Of a stretch of 42,536 nt of DNA, positions 1 through 9,844 are shown piece after piece. Within the stretch, counting starts at the first letter, position 1, and each line of letters begins with the position of its first letter. Under the pieces are notes generated by a model, which did no database searches, was not told where the DNA came from, and saw only the letters and a list, made by a program, of their open reading frames with translations. Position numbers and translations under genes: made by a program. Source of the DNA: Gemmatimonadales bacterium (GTDB lineage: Bacteria > Gemmatimonadota > Gemmatimonadetes > Palauibacterales > Palauibacteraceae); the NCBI GenBank assembly GCA_009838765.1, contig VXQX01000004.1, positions 1 through 42,536 on the forward strand, read 5' to 3'.

Positions 1-28
1 GACGATGGGGGGACCGGGGGGGCGGGGC

Positions 29-1636
29 GTGAGCTCTCGGGCGTACGACGCCGTCGTCATTGGGGCCGGACACAACGGTCTCGTCGCCGCCGCCTATCTG
101 GCGCGGGCCGGGCTCCGCGTGGTCGTGGTCGAGCGGGGCGAGACGGCGGGCGGGTGCGCCGCCACGGAGGAGCCGTGGCCCGGGTATCGCGTGGACACCG
201 GCGCGCACAGCCTGACCGGGATCGATCCGCGCGTCATGAAGGATCTCGGCCTTGAGACGGCGGGACCGGGGGGCGCGGGGCTCGACTTCATGTCTCCAGC
301 TTCCTGCGTCGTGTCGCCGCAACCGGCGGGGGACGCGCTCATCCTGGAGGAGGATCCGGACCGGACGGCGGATCTGATCCGGCCCTTCTCCGCGCGGGAC
401 GCCGCCCGCTGGCCGGAGTTCGTGGCCGCGATGTCGCGGGCGAGCCGAGTCCTCGCCGTGTTGTACCGCACGCTGCCGCCGCGGCTCGCGGGCGCGGACC
501 GTGGCGACCTGTGGGAGCTTCTTCGCCTCGGCGTGAAGCTCAACCGCCTCGGACGGCGGGATGCGCTCGAACTGATGCGGCTCCTCCCGATGACGGTGGA
601 GGAACTGCTCTACGAGTGGTTCGAGAGCGGGGCGCTCAAGGGCGCGCTCGCGGCGGACGGCGTGCGGGGGATCTGCCAGGGGCCGCTGGCCTCGGGTACC
701 GGCTACATGTTCCTGCACCACATGGTGGGCGCGGACGGGATCGTGCGGCGAAGACGCCAGGTGCGCGGCGGGATGGGCGCGCTCGGCGCCGCTCTTCAGC
801 GCGCCGCCGTCGCCGCGGGGGCGGAGATCCGCCTCGGCCACGAGGCGGCCTCGATCCGCGTCGAGGACGGGCGCGCGACAGGTATCGCCCTCGCCGCGGG
901 TGGCGAGATCGGGGCGTCCCGCATCGTCTCGTCCGCCGACCCCGGCCGCACGCTCCTCGACCTCGTCGACCCCGGCGAACTGGCGCCCGAGTTCGTCCGC
1001 GCGCTCGACAGCATCAAGTACCGGGGAGTCGTCGCGAAGGTGCACCTCGCGCTGGGCGAGCCTCCGCGCCTGCGATGCGGCGGCGACGCGGCCCAGTCCG
1101 CCGTGCTTGCCGGCGCCGCCATCACGGTCGCGCCGAGCATCCACTACATCGAGCGCGCGTACGACGACGCGAAGTACCGCCGCCCCTCGAAACGGCCGGT
1201 CCTCGATGCCGTCCTCACGACGGCGCTCGATCCGTCGCTCGCGCCGGAAGGGCGTCACCTCCTGTCCGTAGCGGCCCAGTACGCGCCCTTCCGACTGGCC
1301 GAGGGATCATGGAATGACGGGCGCCGGGAGGCGCTCGGGAACACGGTCGTCGAGACGCTGGCCGAGCACTTCCCCAATCTCGAGGCGGCGATCCTGCACC
1401 GGCACGTGCTCACGCCCGCCGGCCTCGCCGACCGGTTCGCGCTCCCGGAGGGGAACATCCACCACGGCGAGATGACGCTCGACCAGGTCTTCTTCGGGCG
1501 CCCGGTCGCCGGCTGGGCCCGGTACCGGACCCCGATCGACGGCCTCTACCTGTGCGGGGCCGGCACGCACCCCGGCGGCGGTCTCAACGGCCGTCCCGGC
1601 GCCGGCGCCGCCGCCCGCATCCTCCGCGACGGCTAA
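29..1636 (+). CDS. FAD-dependent oxidoreductase, phytoene desaturase/PYROXD2-like
   Basis: Predicted flavoprotein of about 535 residues in the amine oxidase/phytoene desaturase superfamily. The N-terminus has the dinucleotide-binding fold ([20 protein letters not shown], then the acidic end VVVVERG and the flavin-contacting AGG). The C-terminus has the second FAD motif ([17 protein letters not shown] followed by GAGAA). This pairing and the length match CrtI/PYROXD2-type enzymes, which oxidise or isomerise hydrophobic substrates; no carotenoid genes lie nearby, so the substrate is unknown. The GTG at 29 is chosen because the fold begins about five residues later; an ATG at 5 in the same frame would add a glycine-rich stretch. 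The stop overlaps the malate dehydrogenase stop tail to tail. Family assignment is firm, role is not. Confidence 0.85.
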   Translation: MSSRAYDAVVIGAGHNGLVAAAYLARAGLRVVVVERGETAGGCAATEEPWPGYRVDTGAHSLTGIDPRVMKDLGLETAGPGGAGLDFMSPASCVVSPQPAGDALILEEDPDRTADLIRPFSARDAARWPEFVAAMSRASRVLAVLYRTLPPRLAGADRGDLWELLRLGVKLNRLGRRDALELMRLLPMTVEELLYEWFESGALKGALAADGVRGICQGPLASGTGYMFLHHMVGADGIVRRRRQVRGGMGALGAALQRAAVAAGAEIRLGHEAASIRVEDGRATGIALAAGGEIGASRIVSSADPGRTLLDLVDPGELAPEFVRALDSIKYRGVVAKVHLALGEPPRLRCGGDAAQSAVLAGAAITVAPSIHYIERAYDDAKYRRPSKRPVLDAVLTTALDPSLAPEGRHLLSVAAQYAPFRLAEGSWNDGRREALGNTVVETLAEHFPNLEAAILHRHVLTPAGLADRFALPEGNIHHGEMTLDQVFFGRPVAGWARYRTPIDGLYLCGAGTHPGGGLNGRPGAGAAARILRDG

Positions 1637-2613
1637 CCGAGGAGGTCGGCGACGGCCTCGCGTTCGGCGCGAAGCTCCGCGTCGGTGATCTCCATGCGTT
1701 CGCGGCTGAAATCGCTTACGCCCAGGCCCTCGACGACGGCGTAGTCGCCGTCCGTGCACGTCACCGGCTGCGAGTAGACGACGCCCTCGGCCACGCCGTA
1801 GCGCCCGTCCGCGTGCACGGCCATGCTCGTCCAGTCCCCTTCCGGCGTGCCGTGGACCCACGTCCGCACGTGGTCGATGGCCGCCGACGCCGCCGACGCC
1901 GCGGACGAGGCGCCGCGCGCCTGGATGATCTCCGCACCCCGCTTCTGGACCTTCGGGATGAAGGTGTCGCGATACCAGGTTTCGTCGACGAGATCGGCGG
2001 CCGCGGCGCCCGCCACCGTGCACTGGCTGATGTCGGGGTACTGCGTCGCGGAGTGGTTGCCCCAGATCGTCATGCGCCGGATCCCCGTCGCGTGCGACCC
2101 CGTCTTCTCGGCGAGCTGGCTGATCGCGCGGTTGTGGTCGAGGCGGGTCATGGCCGCGAACTGCCGGCGGTCGAGCTTCGGCGCGCTCGCGGCGGCGATG
2201 AGGCAGTTCGTGTTCGCCGGATTCCCGACCACGAGGACGCGCACGTCAGGCGACGCGAGGTCGCTCAGCGCGCGCCCCTGCGGACCGAAGATCCTCCCGT
2301 TGTCGGCCAGCAGGTCGCCCCGCTCCATCCCCGGCCCGCGCGGCTTGGCGCCCACGAGCAGCGCGTAGTCGACGCCATCGAATCCCTCGTTCACATCCGC
2401 GGTCCCGAGAACTCCGTGGAGGAGCGGAAAGGCGCAGTCGTTGAGTTCCATCTCGACGCCGCGCAGGGCGTCGAGCGCGGGCGGAATCTCCAGCAGTTGA
2501 AGCGTGACGGGCCGGTCCGGCCCGAGCATGTCCCCTGCCGCGATCCTGAAGGCGAGGGCGTATCCGATATTTCCTGCGGCCCCCGTGATGGCGACCCGCG
2601 CTGGTGCAGTCAT
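1633..2613 (-). CDS. mdh: Malate dehydrogenase
   Basis: Cytosolic NAD-dependent malate dehydrogenase of 326 residues, which interconverts malate and oxaloacetate in the TCA cycle. The nucleotide-binding motif TGAAGNIG is at residues 10-17. Further on are the substrate-loop arginines ([15 protein letters not shown]), GNPANTN, the catalytic Asp segment TRLDHNR and the catalytic His segment [11 protein letters not shown]. Length and motifs fit the class with homology to cytosolic and chloroplast enzymes. The ATG at 2613 is preceded by GGAG with 6-nt spacing; a longer open frame continues upstream but runs through low-complexity repeat sequence and lacks family similarity. It is monocistronic and convergent with the FAD oxidoreductase. 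Confidence 0.95.
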   Translation of the reverse strand: MTAPARVAITGAAGNIGYALAFRIAAGDMLGPDRPVTLQLLEIPPALDALRGVEMELNDCAFPLLHGVLGTADVNEGFDGVDYALLVGAKPRGPGMERGDLLADNGRIFGPQGRALSDLASPDVRVLVVGNPANTNCLIAAASAPKLDRRQFAAMTRLDHNRAISQLAEKTGSHATGIRRMTIWGNHSATQYPDISQCTVAGAAAADLVDETWYRDTFIPKVQKRGAEIIQARGASSAASAASAAIDHVRTWVHGTPEGDWTSMAVHADGRYGVAEGVVYSQPVTCTDGDYAVVEGLGVSDFSRERMEITDAELRAEREAVADLLG

Positions 2614-2626
2614 GTCATCTCCGCGC

Positions 2627-2662
2627 GTTGCGTGTGGCGTTGTGTGTGGCGTTGCGTGTGAA
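2627..2662 (-). repeat. 12-bp tandem repeat in the mdh 5' leader
   Basis: Three consecutive near-identical 12-mers read GTTGCGTGTGGC, GTTGTGTGTGGC and GTTGCGTGTGAA on the plus strand, and a degenerate fourth (GTCGTGTGCGAAC) follows. The array begins 14 nt upstream of the mdh start codon, so it would lie in the mRNA leader or promoter. Function is unknown; it could be replication slippage or a phase-variable spacer. Confidence 0.7.
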
Positions 2663-2895
2663 CGTCGTGTGCGAACGTTGGTGAATGAGCGTCGGCAGGT
2701 GTCCATGGCATCTCGTCCCCGGCGCCGATACGCCCGGGGAGCGCCAAACTCACAGGAGCGACTCTCCAAGTCCAGCGCGGACCGGGCGGGCGCGGCGGAA
2801 GCGGTGCGGCGCGGCCTCGCGCACGGGCTCACGGCGTGGCAAACTTCGGCCCTTCCTGAACCCGAGGGGAGATTCCCATCCGCGACGACGCGCAC

Positions 2896-3465
2896 ATGAC
2901 CCGCCTGATGGCGGTGCTGCTCGCCCTTTGCGCCATCCTGCTCGGCCTGCTCGTCGCGGCGGTCGCCGCGGGGGCGGGCCGCGCCACGCCACTCCCCCAC
3001 CCCGAGTACGCTCCGATGCTCGTGGGGATCGATGCCGGGGAGCTCGGGGCGCCGGCGTTGGCCGCGTACGTCGCCGGCATCGCCATGCTCGGGACCATGT
3101 GGGTCGCGATGCTGATCGGGTTCCGCCACGGGCACTGGATCCGGCGGGCGGTCAACGCCTGGATGGTGGGCTACGTCCTCCTCTTCGTCGTCCTCATGTG
3201 GTCCTTCGACGCCTATGCCGCCGGCGACACGACGATTGTCCTCGGCTTCACGGCCCCGACTTCCCTGCTGGTGTTCGGGCTCACGCTCGCTCCGTGGGTC
3301 CCGCTGATCGCCATCACGTGGGCCTTCGAGGACGCCTACTTCGGCCTCGCGGAACAGACCCGCTTCGATGAGATCGTCGCGCAATCGAGAGAGAGGCGGG
3401 GGGCCTCCCGCGACGCCCGCGGCGCTCTCGGCGACTCCGGCCGCACCGGCGGCGGCGAGCGATAG
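2896..3465 (+). CDS. Small membrane protein upstream of the SSS symporter
   Basis: A 189-residue protein with four predicted membrane helices: near residues 4-26 ([20 protein letters not shown]), 55-77, 90-108 and 116-140. A hydrophilic, charged C-terminal tail ([20 protein letters not shown]) follows. Six bases separate it from the symporter start, so the two are almost certainly cotranscribed. Some SSS carriers are encoded with small membrane partners (for example the DUF485 and DUF997 families), but this protein is longer and I do not recognise it as either. Its function is not known; a role as an accessory subunit is inferred from position only. The ATG at 2896 immediately precedes the first helix. 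Confidence 0.7.
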   Translation: MTRLMAVLLALCAILLGLLVAAVAAGAGRATPLPHPEYAPMLVGIDAGELGAPALAAYVAGIAMLGTMWVAMLIGFRHGHWIRRAVNAWMVGYVLLFVVLMWSFDAYAAGDTTIVLGFTAPTSLLVFGLTLAPWVPLIAITWAFEDAYFGLAEQTRFDEIVAQSRERRGASRDARGALGDSGRTGGGER

Positions 3466-3471
3466 CGATCC

Positions 3472-4968
3472 GTGGAGGCGAATCGCGCCCTGATCACGCT
3501 GCTCGCCGTGATCGCCTATCTCGCGCTCTGCGTCGGCGTGGGACTCTGGTCGCTCCGGCGTACCAGGTCGGCAAGCGATTTCTTCGTGGCCGGCCGGAGG
3601 CTGGGGTTGTTCGTGACCGCGTTCGCGATCTTCTCGAGCACGATGAGCGGGTTCGGGTTCGTGGGCGGTCCCGGCCTCATGTACTCGATGGGGACGAGTT
3701 CGATCTGGATTCTCGGGACGATCGTCATCTCCAACATCATCGTCCTCAACCTGGTGGCGAAACGCATCCGCCTCGTGGCCGAGCTTCGAGAATGCGTGTC
3801 GCTGCCGGACATCGCCGCGGCGCGGTACGGCTCGGAGTCGGTGCGGGCCTCCGTAGCCATCGTGATCCTGCTCGGCGTGCTGGGCTACCTCGCGACGCAG
3901 ATCCTTGCGATGTCGATCGTGCTGCAGGGCGTGCTCGCGGACGCGGGGGTGCTCGAGAACCCGAGCCTGGCGCTCTGCGTCGCCATTTCCTGCTCCGTCC
4001 TGATCTTCTACTCAGTGACCGGCGGGATCGTGGCCTCCGTCTACACCGACGTGATCCAGGGCGCCATCATGGTGGTCGCTTCCGTCTTCGTCTTCGTCAC
4101 CGTGCTCGGGACGTTCGACGGCGGGCTGGCCGAGATCAGCCGGATCGTGGCGGTCGACGACCGCGCGGCAAGCGGGCCGTGGGGAACGATCGGCCTCATG
4201 GGCGGGCTCGCGTGGTTCTTCGTGTTCGGCATCGGCGTGGCCGGGCAGCCGCACATCATCACCAAGTTCATGATGCTGCGGAGCATGAAGGAACTGCGCT
4301 TCGTGATCCCGGTCGGCGTCATCGCATACAGCTTCGCGGCGCTGCTCTGGATCGGGATCGGCTTCGCCATGCGGGCGCTGGTCATTACCGGCGGGCACCC
4401 CGCGCTCGCGACGCCGGACGCGGCTTCGCCGGAGTTCCTCCGGACGTTCACGCACCCGCTGCTCGCGGGCGTCGTCTTCGCCGCTCTGCTCGCCGCGATC
4501 ATGTCCACCGCGGACGCATTCCTGAACATCGGGACCGCCGCCATCATGCACGACCTGCCCAACGCAATCCGCGGCCGGTCGCTCGGCAACGAACTCGCGT
4601 GGGCACGGGTCATCACGGTCCTGCTGGCGATCTCGGCTGCGCTGGTAGCGCTGTATTCCGGCGACCTTGTGGCGCTGCTCGGCGTGTTCGGCTGGGGGAC
4701 GTTCGCGGCGGGCCTCGTCCCCGTCATCGCGATCGGACTCAACTGGAAGCGGGCCAACGTCCTCGCGGCCAACGTCGCCGTCGCCAGCAGCCTCCTCGTC
4801 AACTTCGGACTCCGGTCCGGCTTCGGCTTCGGCACCGTGCGTCTCCCCTACGGCGTCGACCACGGCGCCGCGGCGCTCCTCGTCTCCCTCCTCCTCTTCC
4901 TCTCCATCTCCTTCCTCACGAAACCCGACCCCATCGACCGCGACATCCAACGCGTGATGGAACTCTGA
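3472..4968 (+). CDS. Sodium:solute symporter (SSS family)
   Basis: Integral membrane carrier of 498 residues with about 13 hydrophobic helices, a size and hydropathy pattern typical of the SSS (PutP/PanF/sialate) family. The early segment [18 protein letters not shown] is the characteristic loop after helix 1. It is followed by [19 protein letters not shown] and by the helix-5 and helix-6 segments [21 protein letters not shown], which includes the SSS signature region. A late motif [19 protein letters not shown] matches the conserved helix-8/9 sodium-site region. It would couple sodium influx to uptake of an organic solute. The substrate cannot be told from sequence. The start is GTG at 3472, just after the small membrane protein. 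Confidence 0.9.
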   Translation: MEANRALITLLAVIAYLALCVGVGLWSLRRTRSASDFFVAGRRLGLFVTAFAIFSSTMSGFGFVGGPGLMYSMGTSSIWILGTIVISNIIVLNLVAKRIRLVAELRECVSLPDIAAARYGSESVRASVAIVILLGVLGYLATQILAMSIVLQGVLADAGVLENPSLALCVAISCSVLIFYSVTGGIVASVYTDVIQGAIMVVASVFVFVTVLGTFDGGLAEISRIVAVDDRAASGPWGTIGLMGGLAWFFVFGIGVAGQPHIITKFMMLRSMKELRFVIPVGVIAYSFAALLWIGIGFAMRALVITGGHPALATPDAASPEFLRTFTHPLLAGVVFAALLAAIMSTADAFLNIGTAAIMHDLPNAIRGRSLGNELAWARVITVLLAISAALVALYSGDLVALLGVFGWGTFAAGLVPVIAIGLNWKRANVLAANVAVASSLLVNFGLRSGFGFGTVRLPYGVDHGAAALLVSLLLFLSISFLTKPDPIDRDIQRVMEL

Positions 4969-5073
4969 CCCCGAAACCTGAACTGGAAACCTCCGGCGGC
5001 GGGGTGCGTACGCTCCGCTGAGAGTCCGGCCCGTTGCGCCGTCCCTAACCCCCCTGCGCCATCTCCAACGAGG

Positions 5074-5982
5074 ATGCCTGAAGAAGCCGTCGCCCGACTG
5101 TCGGGCGTGACTCATCGATACGGAGCTGTCGTCGCGCTGGAGGAGGTGGATCTGGAGGTCCGGCGCGGCGAGGTACTGGCGGTGCTGGGGCCCAACGGGG
5201 CAGGCAAGACCACCGCGATCAGCCTGCTGCTCGGGAGCGTGGCCGTGCAGACCGGAGAAGCGACCGTCTTCGCACAGCGACCGGGGGCCCCCGAGGTCCG
5301 CGCGCGCCGAGGCGCGATGCTCCAGATCTCCGGCGTACCCGAAACGCTGACGGTCGGTGAACACATCGACCTTTTCCGCGCCTACTACCCCGCTCCGGTA
5401 TCGGCTTCCCGGCTGCTCGCCATGGCGGGGCTGGAGGGACTGGAGCGACGCAGGTTCGGCAAGCTCTCCGGGGGACAGAAGCAGCGGGTGATGTTCGCAC
5501 TCGCTCTGTGTGGCGACCCGCAGCTTGTGTTCCTCGATGAACCTACGGCGGGCCTGGACGTGGAAGCGCGGCGCGGGTTGTGGGATGAGATTCGCGCACT
5601 CAGCGAATCGGGGCGGACCACGGTGCTGACGACCCACTATCTCGAGGAGGCGGACGCACTCGCGGATCGCATCGTCGTCCTACATCGCGGGCGGGTCATC
5701 GCGGAGGGCTCGCCGGCGACCATCAAGTCGCATACGGCCGCCCGCCGGGTCCGTTGCGTCACCGGGGTTCACCGCGACCGCGTGGCCTCCCTTCCGGGCG
5801 TCGTGAGGTCCGAGACCCGGGGCCGGTACCTGGAAATCCTGACCGCACGACCGGAGGATCTCGTACGCGCCCTCCTCGATCTGGACCCGGACCTGCACGA
5901 CCTGACCGTCGTCGGCGCCGGACTCGAAGAGGCCTTCCTCGCCCTGACGCGAGCACCCGACGCCTCGGAGCCTGTCTCATGA
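5074..5982 (+). CDS. ABC-2 type exporter ATP-binding protein
   Basis: ATPase subunit of an ABC exporter, 302 residues. Walker A GPNGAGKTT lies at residues 39-47, the ABC signature LSGGQKQR begins at residue 131, and Walker B with the D-loop (LVFLDEPTAGLD) begins at residue 151. The switch His is in TTHYLEEAD. The region after residue 215 is the C-terminal extension common in drug, antibiotic or polysaccharide exporters of the CcmA/DrrA type. The stop overlaps the permease start (ATGA), which indicates translational coupling. No substrate is indicated by sequence; the third gene of the operon is an exported or envelope amidohydrolase. Confidence 0.93.
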   Translation: MPEEAVARLSGVTHRYGAVVALEEVDLEVRRGEVLAVLGPNGAGKTTAISLLLGSVAVQTGEATVFAQRPGAPEVRARRGAMLQISGVPETLTVGEHIDLFRAYYPAPVSASRLLAMAGLEGLERRRFGKLSGGQKQRVMFALALCGDPQLVFLDEPTAGLDVEARRGLWDEIRALSESGRTTVLTTHYLEEADALADRIVVLHRGRVIAEGSPATIKSHTAARRVRCVTGVHRDRVASLPGVVRSETRGRYLEILTARPEDLVRALLDLDPDLHDLTVVGAGLEEAFLALTRAPDASEPVS

Positions 5983-6776
5983 CGACGGCAACACTCGCCA
6001 GACGCGGGCGCATCTACGTGCTGGAGGCCCGGTACCAGTTCCTGATGGTGCTGCGAGAGCCCGCCTTCGCGATCCCGACCCTGCTCTTCCCGCTGATCTT
6101 CTACCTGTTTTTCGGCGTGGTCATGGGCGGGAGAGGCTTTTCGGTCGCGGCACCCACGTACATGCTGGCGACGTACAGCGTCTTCGGCGTCCTGGGACCC
6201 TCGCTGTTCGGCTTCGGGGCCGGACTGGCGACGGAACGCGACTCCGGCGCTCTGCTGCTCAAGCGTACCACGCCGATGCCCGCGGCAGCCTACCTGCTCG
6301 CCAAGGTGGGGATGGCGTTGACCTTCGGGGCGGCCGTCGTCCTGGGGATCTTCTTTATCGGCGCCTACGGGGCCGGCGTGATGCTGTACCGCTGGCAGTG
6401 GTTCGCTCTGGCCGGGGTCGTACTCGCCGGGGTGATCCCTTTCTGCGCGCTCGGGTTGGCCGTTGGAGCGTGGTCGAAGAGTCGCGCCGCGGTGGCCATC
6501 ACGAATCTGGTCTTCCTGCCCATGGCCATGCTGTCGGGACTCTGGATCCCGATCACGATGTTTCCGGCGGCCCTGCAGGACTTCGCCAACGTGTTGCCCG
6601 CCTATCACCACGCGCAGCTCGCACTTAAGGTCATCGCGATGGACGGTGGACAGGGGACGGCCCTGCACGTCGCCGTGCTTGCCGTGCAATCGATCGCCTT
6701 TCTCGTCGTCGCCGCGGTCGGGTTCCGGCGGACGGAGAGCGGCGCCGTCTCGATCCGTGGGGGAGGGATGTCATGA
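5979..6776 (+). CDS. ABC-2 type permease
   Basis: Membrane subunit of the exporter, 265 residues with six hydrophobic segments, beginning near FAIPTLLFPLIFYLFFGVVMG. The conserved ABC-2 segment near SRAAVAITNLVFLPMAMLSG, followed by GLWIPITMFPAALQDFANVLPAYH, is the typical motif between helices 5 and 6. ATG at 5979 overlaps the ATPase stop by four bases, and the gene's own stop overlaps the next start in the same way. The protein pairs with the preceding ATPase as a homodimeric or heterodimeric channel. Confidence 0.9.
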   Translation: MTTATLARRGRIYVLEARYQFLMVLREPAFAIPTLLFPLIFYLFFGVVMGGRGFSVAAPTYMLATYSVFGVLGPSLFGFGAGLATERDSGALLLKRTTPMPAAAYLLAKVGMALTFGAAVVLGIFFIGAYGAGVMLYRWQWFALAGVVLAGVIPFCALGLAVGAWSKSRAAVAITNLVFLPMAMLSGLWIPITMFPAALQDFANVLPAYHHAQLALKVIAMDGGQGTALHVAVLAVQSIAFLVVAAVGFRRTESGAVSIRGGGMS

Positions 6777-8593
6777 ACACGGAGAACCGCACCGCCCTGC
6801 GAAGCGTTTGGATTCTCCTTGTCGCGGTGGCGGGATTCATCGGCGCGCTGGCGACGCTCCCAGTCCCGGGTGGCGTGGCCGCCCCGGAGCAGAAGGCGCC
6901 GGACGAGAGCTTCGCGATCGTGGACGTGACGTTGTTCGACGGCGAGGCCTTCAGGCGGAACCAGGATGTGTGGGTGGAGGAAGGACGGGTGCGGCGGGTC
7001 GGCGCGAAGCTCCGGCTGCCGGAGGACCTGCCCCGCGTCGATGGCCGGGGACATACGCTGCTCCCCGGCCTCATCGACGGCCACGTCCACACGTTCGGCG
7101 GGACGCTGGGCGATGCGCTTCGCTTCGGCGTGACAGCCGTGCTCGACCAATTCACGGACCCCGGCCTCGCGGCCGCCGCGCGGACGGCCCGAGACGAAAT
7201 CGCGCGGACGGCCGAAGCCGATCTCTTCTCCGCCGGCATGCTGGCGACGGCGCCCGGCGGTCACGGCACGCAGTTCGGGCTGGCGGTGGAGCCGCTCACG
7301 GGCCCGGAAGGCGCCGACGCCTGGGTGCGGGCGCGGAAGGCGGAGGGTTCCGACTGGATCAAGATCGTCTCCGAGGATGGAGCCGCGTACCGCGGGGATA
7401 TCCCCTCTCTGGAGCGCGAGACGATTGCGGCGCTCATCGGGGCCGCCCACGCCGAGGGGCTGCTGGCCGTCGTCCACGTCAGCGACCTTGAGGCGGCGCT
7501 TGAGGCGGTCTCGCTGGGGGCCGACGGCCTGGTCCACACCTGGTTCGACGCCGCGATTTCCGAGGAGGGCGCTCGCAGCTTCGCGGAGGGGGGCATCTTC
7601 GTCGTCCCCACCCTTTCGGTCATCATGGGGCTCTTCGGCGACTCCACCGGTCTGCGCATCCTCGACGAGACGGAGGAAGCGCTGGTCTCGCCGATGCAGC
7701 GGCAGACGTTGAGCAACCGGTTCGAGATGCCCGAAGGGCCGGACTCCGAGGTCGCGCTGGAGAACGTGCGGCGGCTCCATGCGGCGGGCGTGCAGATCGT
7801 CGCGGGCACGGATGCGCCGAATCCCGGGACGGCGACCGGCCTCTCGATGCACGGGGAGCTTCGGCTCCTCGCGCGGGCCGGCCTGGAGAGCCACGAGGTG
7901 CTCGCCGCGGCGACCTCCGTTGCTGCGGACGCATTCGCCGTCCCCGAGCGCGGCCGCATTGCCGAGGGCACCATCGCCGATCTCCTGCTGGTGCGGGGCG
8001 ACGTGGAGGAGGACCTCGCGCGCACCGCCGACATCGTCACGATCTGGAAGGACGGCTATCCCGTCGTCCGTGAAACCGCCTCGACCGCCTCGTCGCCCGA
8101 GATCCCACCGGCACCCGAGGGGCCGGTCATCGTCGACTTCGAGGACGGGCTAGACTCGGGCTTCGGGTTCGGCTGGCAGGTGACGACGGACGCGATGAAC
8201 GGGGGCGCCTCGACCGCGGATCTGGCCGTGGAGGACGGGGCGCTCGTCGTGCGGGGAGAGACCCGGGCAGGGTTCGCCTTCCCCTGGGCGGGCGCGATCT
8301 GGTTCACCGGCGCCCAACCGATGCAGGCGGTCGATTTCTCCGGCCGCAGCGCCCTGCGCTTCCGCACCCGCGGAGACGGACGGAGCTACACCGCGATGCT
8401 CTTCGGCGCGGGGGCCGCGGCCACCGTGCCGCCCACGGTCCCCTTCATCGCCGGCCCGGAGTGGGCCGTGGTCGAGATCCCGCTCGAGAGCTTCGCCACC
8501 GCCGACCCGTCGATCATCGCTGGCCTCGCCTTCGTAGCCCAGGCCCCCCTCGGATCGTTCACCTTCGAACTCGACGACGTAGAGATCCGCTAG
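6773..8593 (+). CDS. Amidohydrolase with C-terminal CIA30-like domain
   Basis: Protein of 606 residues with an N-terminal hydrophobic anchor or signal (WILLVAVAGFIGALATLPVP). A metal-dependent amidohydrolase barrel spans residues about 40-430: the metal pair His104 and His106 in GLIDGHVHTFGG, the Lys in SDWIKIVSEDG, His in VVHVSD and GLVHTW, and Asp in IVAGTDAPNPG. Residues about 455-606 form a beta-sandwich similar to CIA30/NADH:ubiquinone oxidoreductase intermediate-associated 30 kDa domains (DAMNGGASTADL; FTFELDDVEIR at the end). The enzyme probably hydrolyses an amide or imide outside the cytoplasm. It is the third gene of a coupled operon with the ABC exporter, so its substrate may be what the exporter moves or what is made from it. 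Confidence 0.85.
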   Translation: MNTENRTALRSVWILLVAVAGFIGALATLPVPGGVAAPEQKAPDESFAIVDVTLFDGEAFRRNQDVWVEEGRVRRVGAKLRLPEDLPRVDGRGHTLLPGLIDGHVHTFGGTLGDALRFGVTAVLDQFTDPGLAAAARTARDEIARTAEADLFSAGMLATAPGGHGTQFGLAVEPLTGPEGADAWVRARKAEGSDWIKIVSEDGAAYRGDIPSLERETIAALIGAAHAEGLLAVVHVSDLEAALEAVSLGADGLVHTWFDAAISEEGARSFAEGGIFVVPTLSVIMGLFGDSTGLRILDETEEALVSPMQRQTLSNRFEMPEGPDSEVALENVRRLHAAGVQIVAGTDAPNPGTATGLSMHGELRLLARAGLESHEVLAAATSVAADAFAVPERGRIAEGTIADLLLVRGDVEEDLARTADIVTIWKDGYPVVRETASTASSPEIPPAPEGPVIVDFEDGLDSGFGFGWQVTTDAMNGGASTADLAVEDGALVVRGETRAGFAFPWAGAIWFTGAQPMQAVDFSGRSALRFRTRGDGRSYTAMLFGAGAAATVPPTVPFIAGPEWAVVEIPLESFATADPSIIAGLAFVAQAPLGSFTFELDDVEIR

Positions 8594-8636
8594 CGCCCCG
8601 AGCATAGGCGGCGTGCCTGAATTTCTTGAAGATCGG

Positions 8637-8665
8637 TTGTTGATGTGCGGATTTTCAAGTATTAT
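8637..8665 (+). promoter_or_regulatory. Sigma70-like promoter of the AAA/DUF4143 gene
   Basis: TTGTTG (8637-8642) and TATTAT (8660-8665) are separated by 17 nt in a short AT-rich stretch within high-GC DNA. Transcription would begin about 7 nt after the -10 box, within a base or two of the ATG at 8674, so the message is probably leaderless. No Shine-Dalgarno is visible. Prediction from sequence only. Confidence 0.6.
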
Positions 8666-8673
8666 TGTTCGGT

Positions 8674-9831
8674 ATGTTCATCGAGCGACCGATACCGGCA
8701 CACCGCATCCGGGAAGAATTCTCGGTGCACCCCTGCGTCGCGCTGACCGGTCCGCGCCAGTGCGGGAAATCCACCCTCGCCGGGCGGATCGCGGCGGAAG
8801 ACGCGGCGACCTCCTATTTCGATCTCGAAGCCGGGGTCGACCGCCGCCGTCTGGCCACCCCCGAGCAGACGCTCGGTCCGCTCGAAGGACTGGTCGTCAT
8901 CGACGAGATCCAACGCTTGCCACCCCTTTTCGAGACGATCCGGGTGCTCGTGGACCGGCCCGCGAACCCCGCCCGGTTCCTGCTCCTCGGCAGCGCCTCG
9001 CCGCGGCTGGTCCGAGGCGTCTCCGAATCGCTCGCGGGTCGCGTCGGCCTCGTCGACCTGGGGGGATTCCACCTTGGTGAAGTGGATGCCGGGAAGTGGC
9101 GGACACTCTGGACGCGCGGCGGCTTCCCGCGCAGCTACCTTGCGGCGGATGACCGTCGGTCATTGCTGTGGCGACGGAGCTTCATACGCACCTTCCTCGA
9201 ACGGGACATCCCGCAGTTCGGCATCACGATTCCGGCCGAACGGCTCAGGCGATTCTGGACCATGATTGCCCACTACCACGGACAGACGTGGAACGGAGCG
9301 GAGTTCGCCCGCGCCCTCGGAACCAGCGAAGCCACGGCGCGCAGGTATCTCGACATCCTCACCGGGGCCTTCATGGTGCGCGCGCTTCCGCCGTGGTTCG
9401 AGAACTTGAAGAAGAGACAGGTGAAGGCGCCGAAGGTGTATGTCCGCGATACCGGATTGCTGCACGAGTTGCTCGGATTGTCGGGGGAGAGGGAACTTGC
9501 GGGCCACCACAAGGTCGGCGCGTCCTTCGAAGGATTCGCGTTGGAACAACTGCTCGCCGGTCTCGACACGCGGGACGCCTATTTCTGGGCGACGCACGGA
9601 GGAGCCGAACTGGACCTGCTCGTATTCGGAGGCGGGAAGAGGTACGGCTTCGAGTGCAAGTTCGCCGACGCGCCCGGCACGACACGATCCATGCGCGTCG
9701 CGCTGGAAGACCTCGACCTCTCACACCTCTGGGTTGTCTATCCGGGCGAGGAAGCCTACCCGCTCGACGATCGGATCTCGGTCCTCCCCATTTCTCAGGC
9801 CGGGGCCCTGGCGGCCTCGCTCTCGCGCTGA
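8674..9831 (+). CDS. AAA ATPase with DUF4143 C-terminal nuclease-like domain
   Basis: ATPase of 385 residues in the AAA_14/DUF4143 family. It has Walker A GPRQCGKST starting at residue 26, Walker B LVVIDEIQRLP, and sensor segment FLLLGSASP. A winged-helix-like middle (RYLDILTGAFMVRALPPW) follows. The C-terminal DUF4143 region has KAPKVYVRDTGLLHELLGL and the PD-(D/E)xK-like triad in AELDLLVF...YGFECKF. Members are common, often solitary and mobile; their cellular role is not established, with DNA-related or defence roles proposed. ATG at 8674 is used, though a TTG at 8665 is in frame. The gene is alone, with its own promoter. Confidence 0.88.
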   Translation: MFIERPIPAHRIREEFSVHPCVALTGPRQCGKSTLAGRIAAEDAATSYFDLEAGVDRRRLATPEQTLGPLEGLVVIDEIQRLPPLFETIRVLVDRPANPARFLLLGSASPRLVRGVSESLAGRVGLVDLGGFHLGEVDAGKWRTLWTRGGFPRSYLAADDRRSLLWRRSFIRTFLERDIPQFGITIPAERLRRFWTMIAHYHGQTWNGAEFARALGTSEATARRYLDILTGAFMVRALPPWFENLKKRQVKAPKVYVRDTGLLHELLGLSGERELAGHHKVGASFEGFALEQLLAGLDTRDAYFWATHGGAELDLLVFGGGKRYGFECKFADAPGTTRSMRVALEDLDLSHLWVVYPGEEAYPLDDRISVLPISQAGALAASLSR

Positions 9832-9844
9832 CCTCCGGCGGGGG

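Noticed and set aside
4999-5018. Imperfect 20-bp dyad after the symporter gene
   Set aside because: Two wobble pairs and an unpaired centre with no T-run; not convincing as a terminator.
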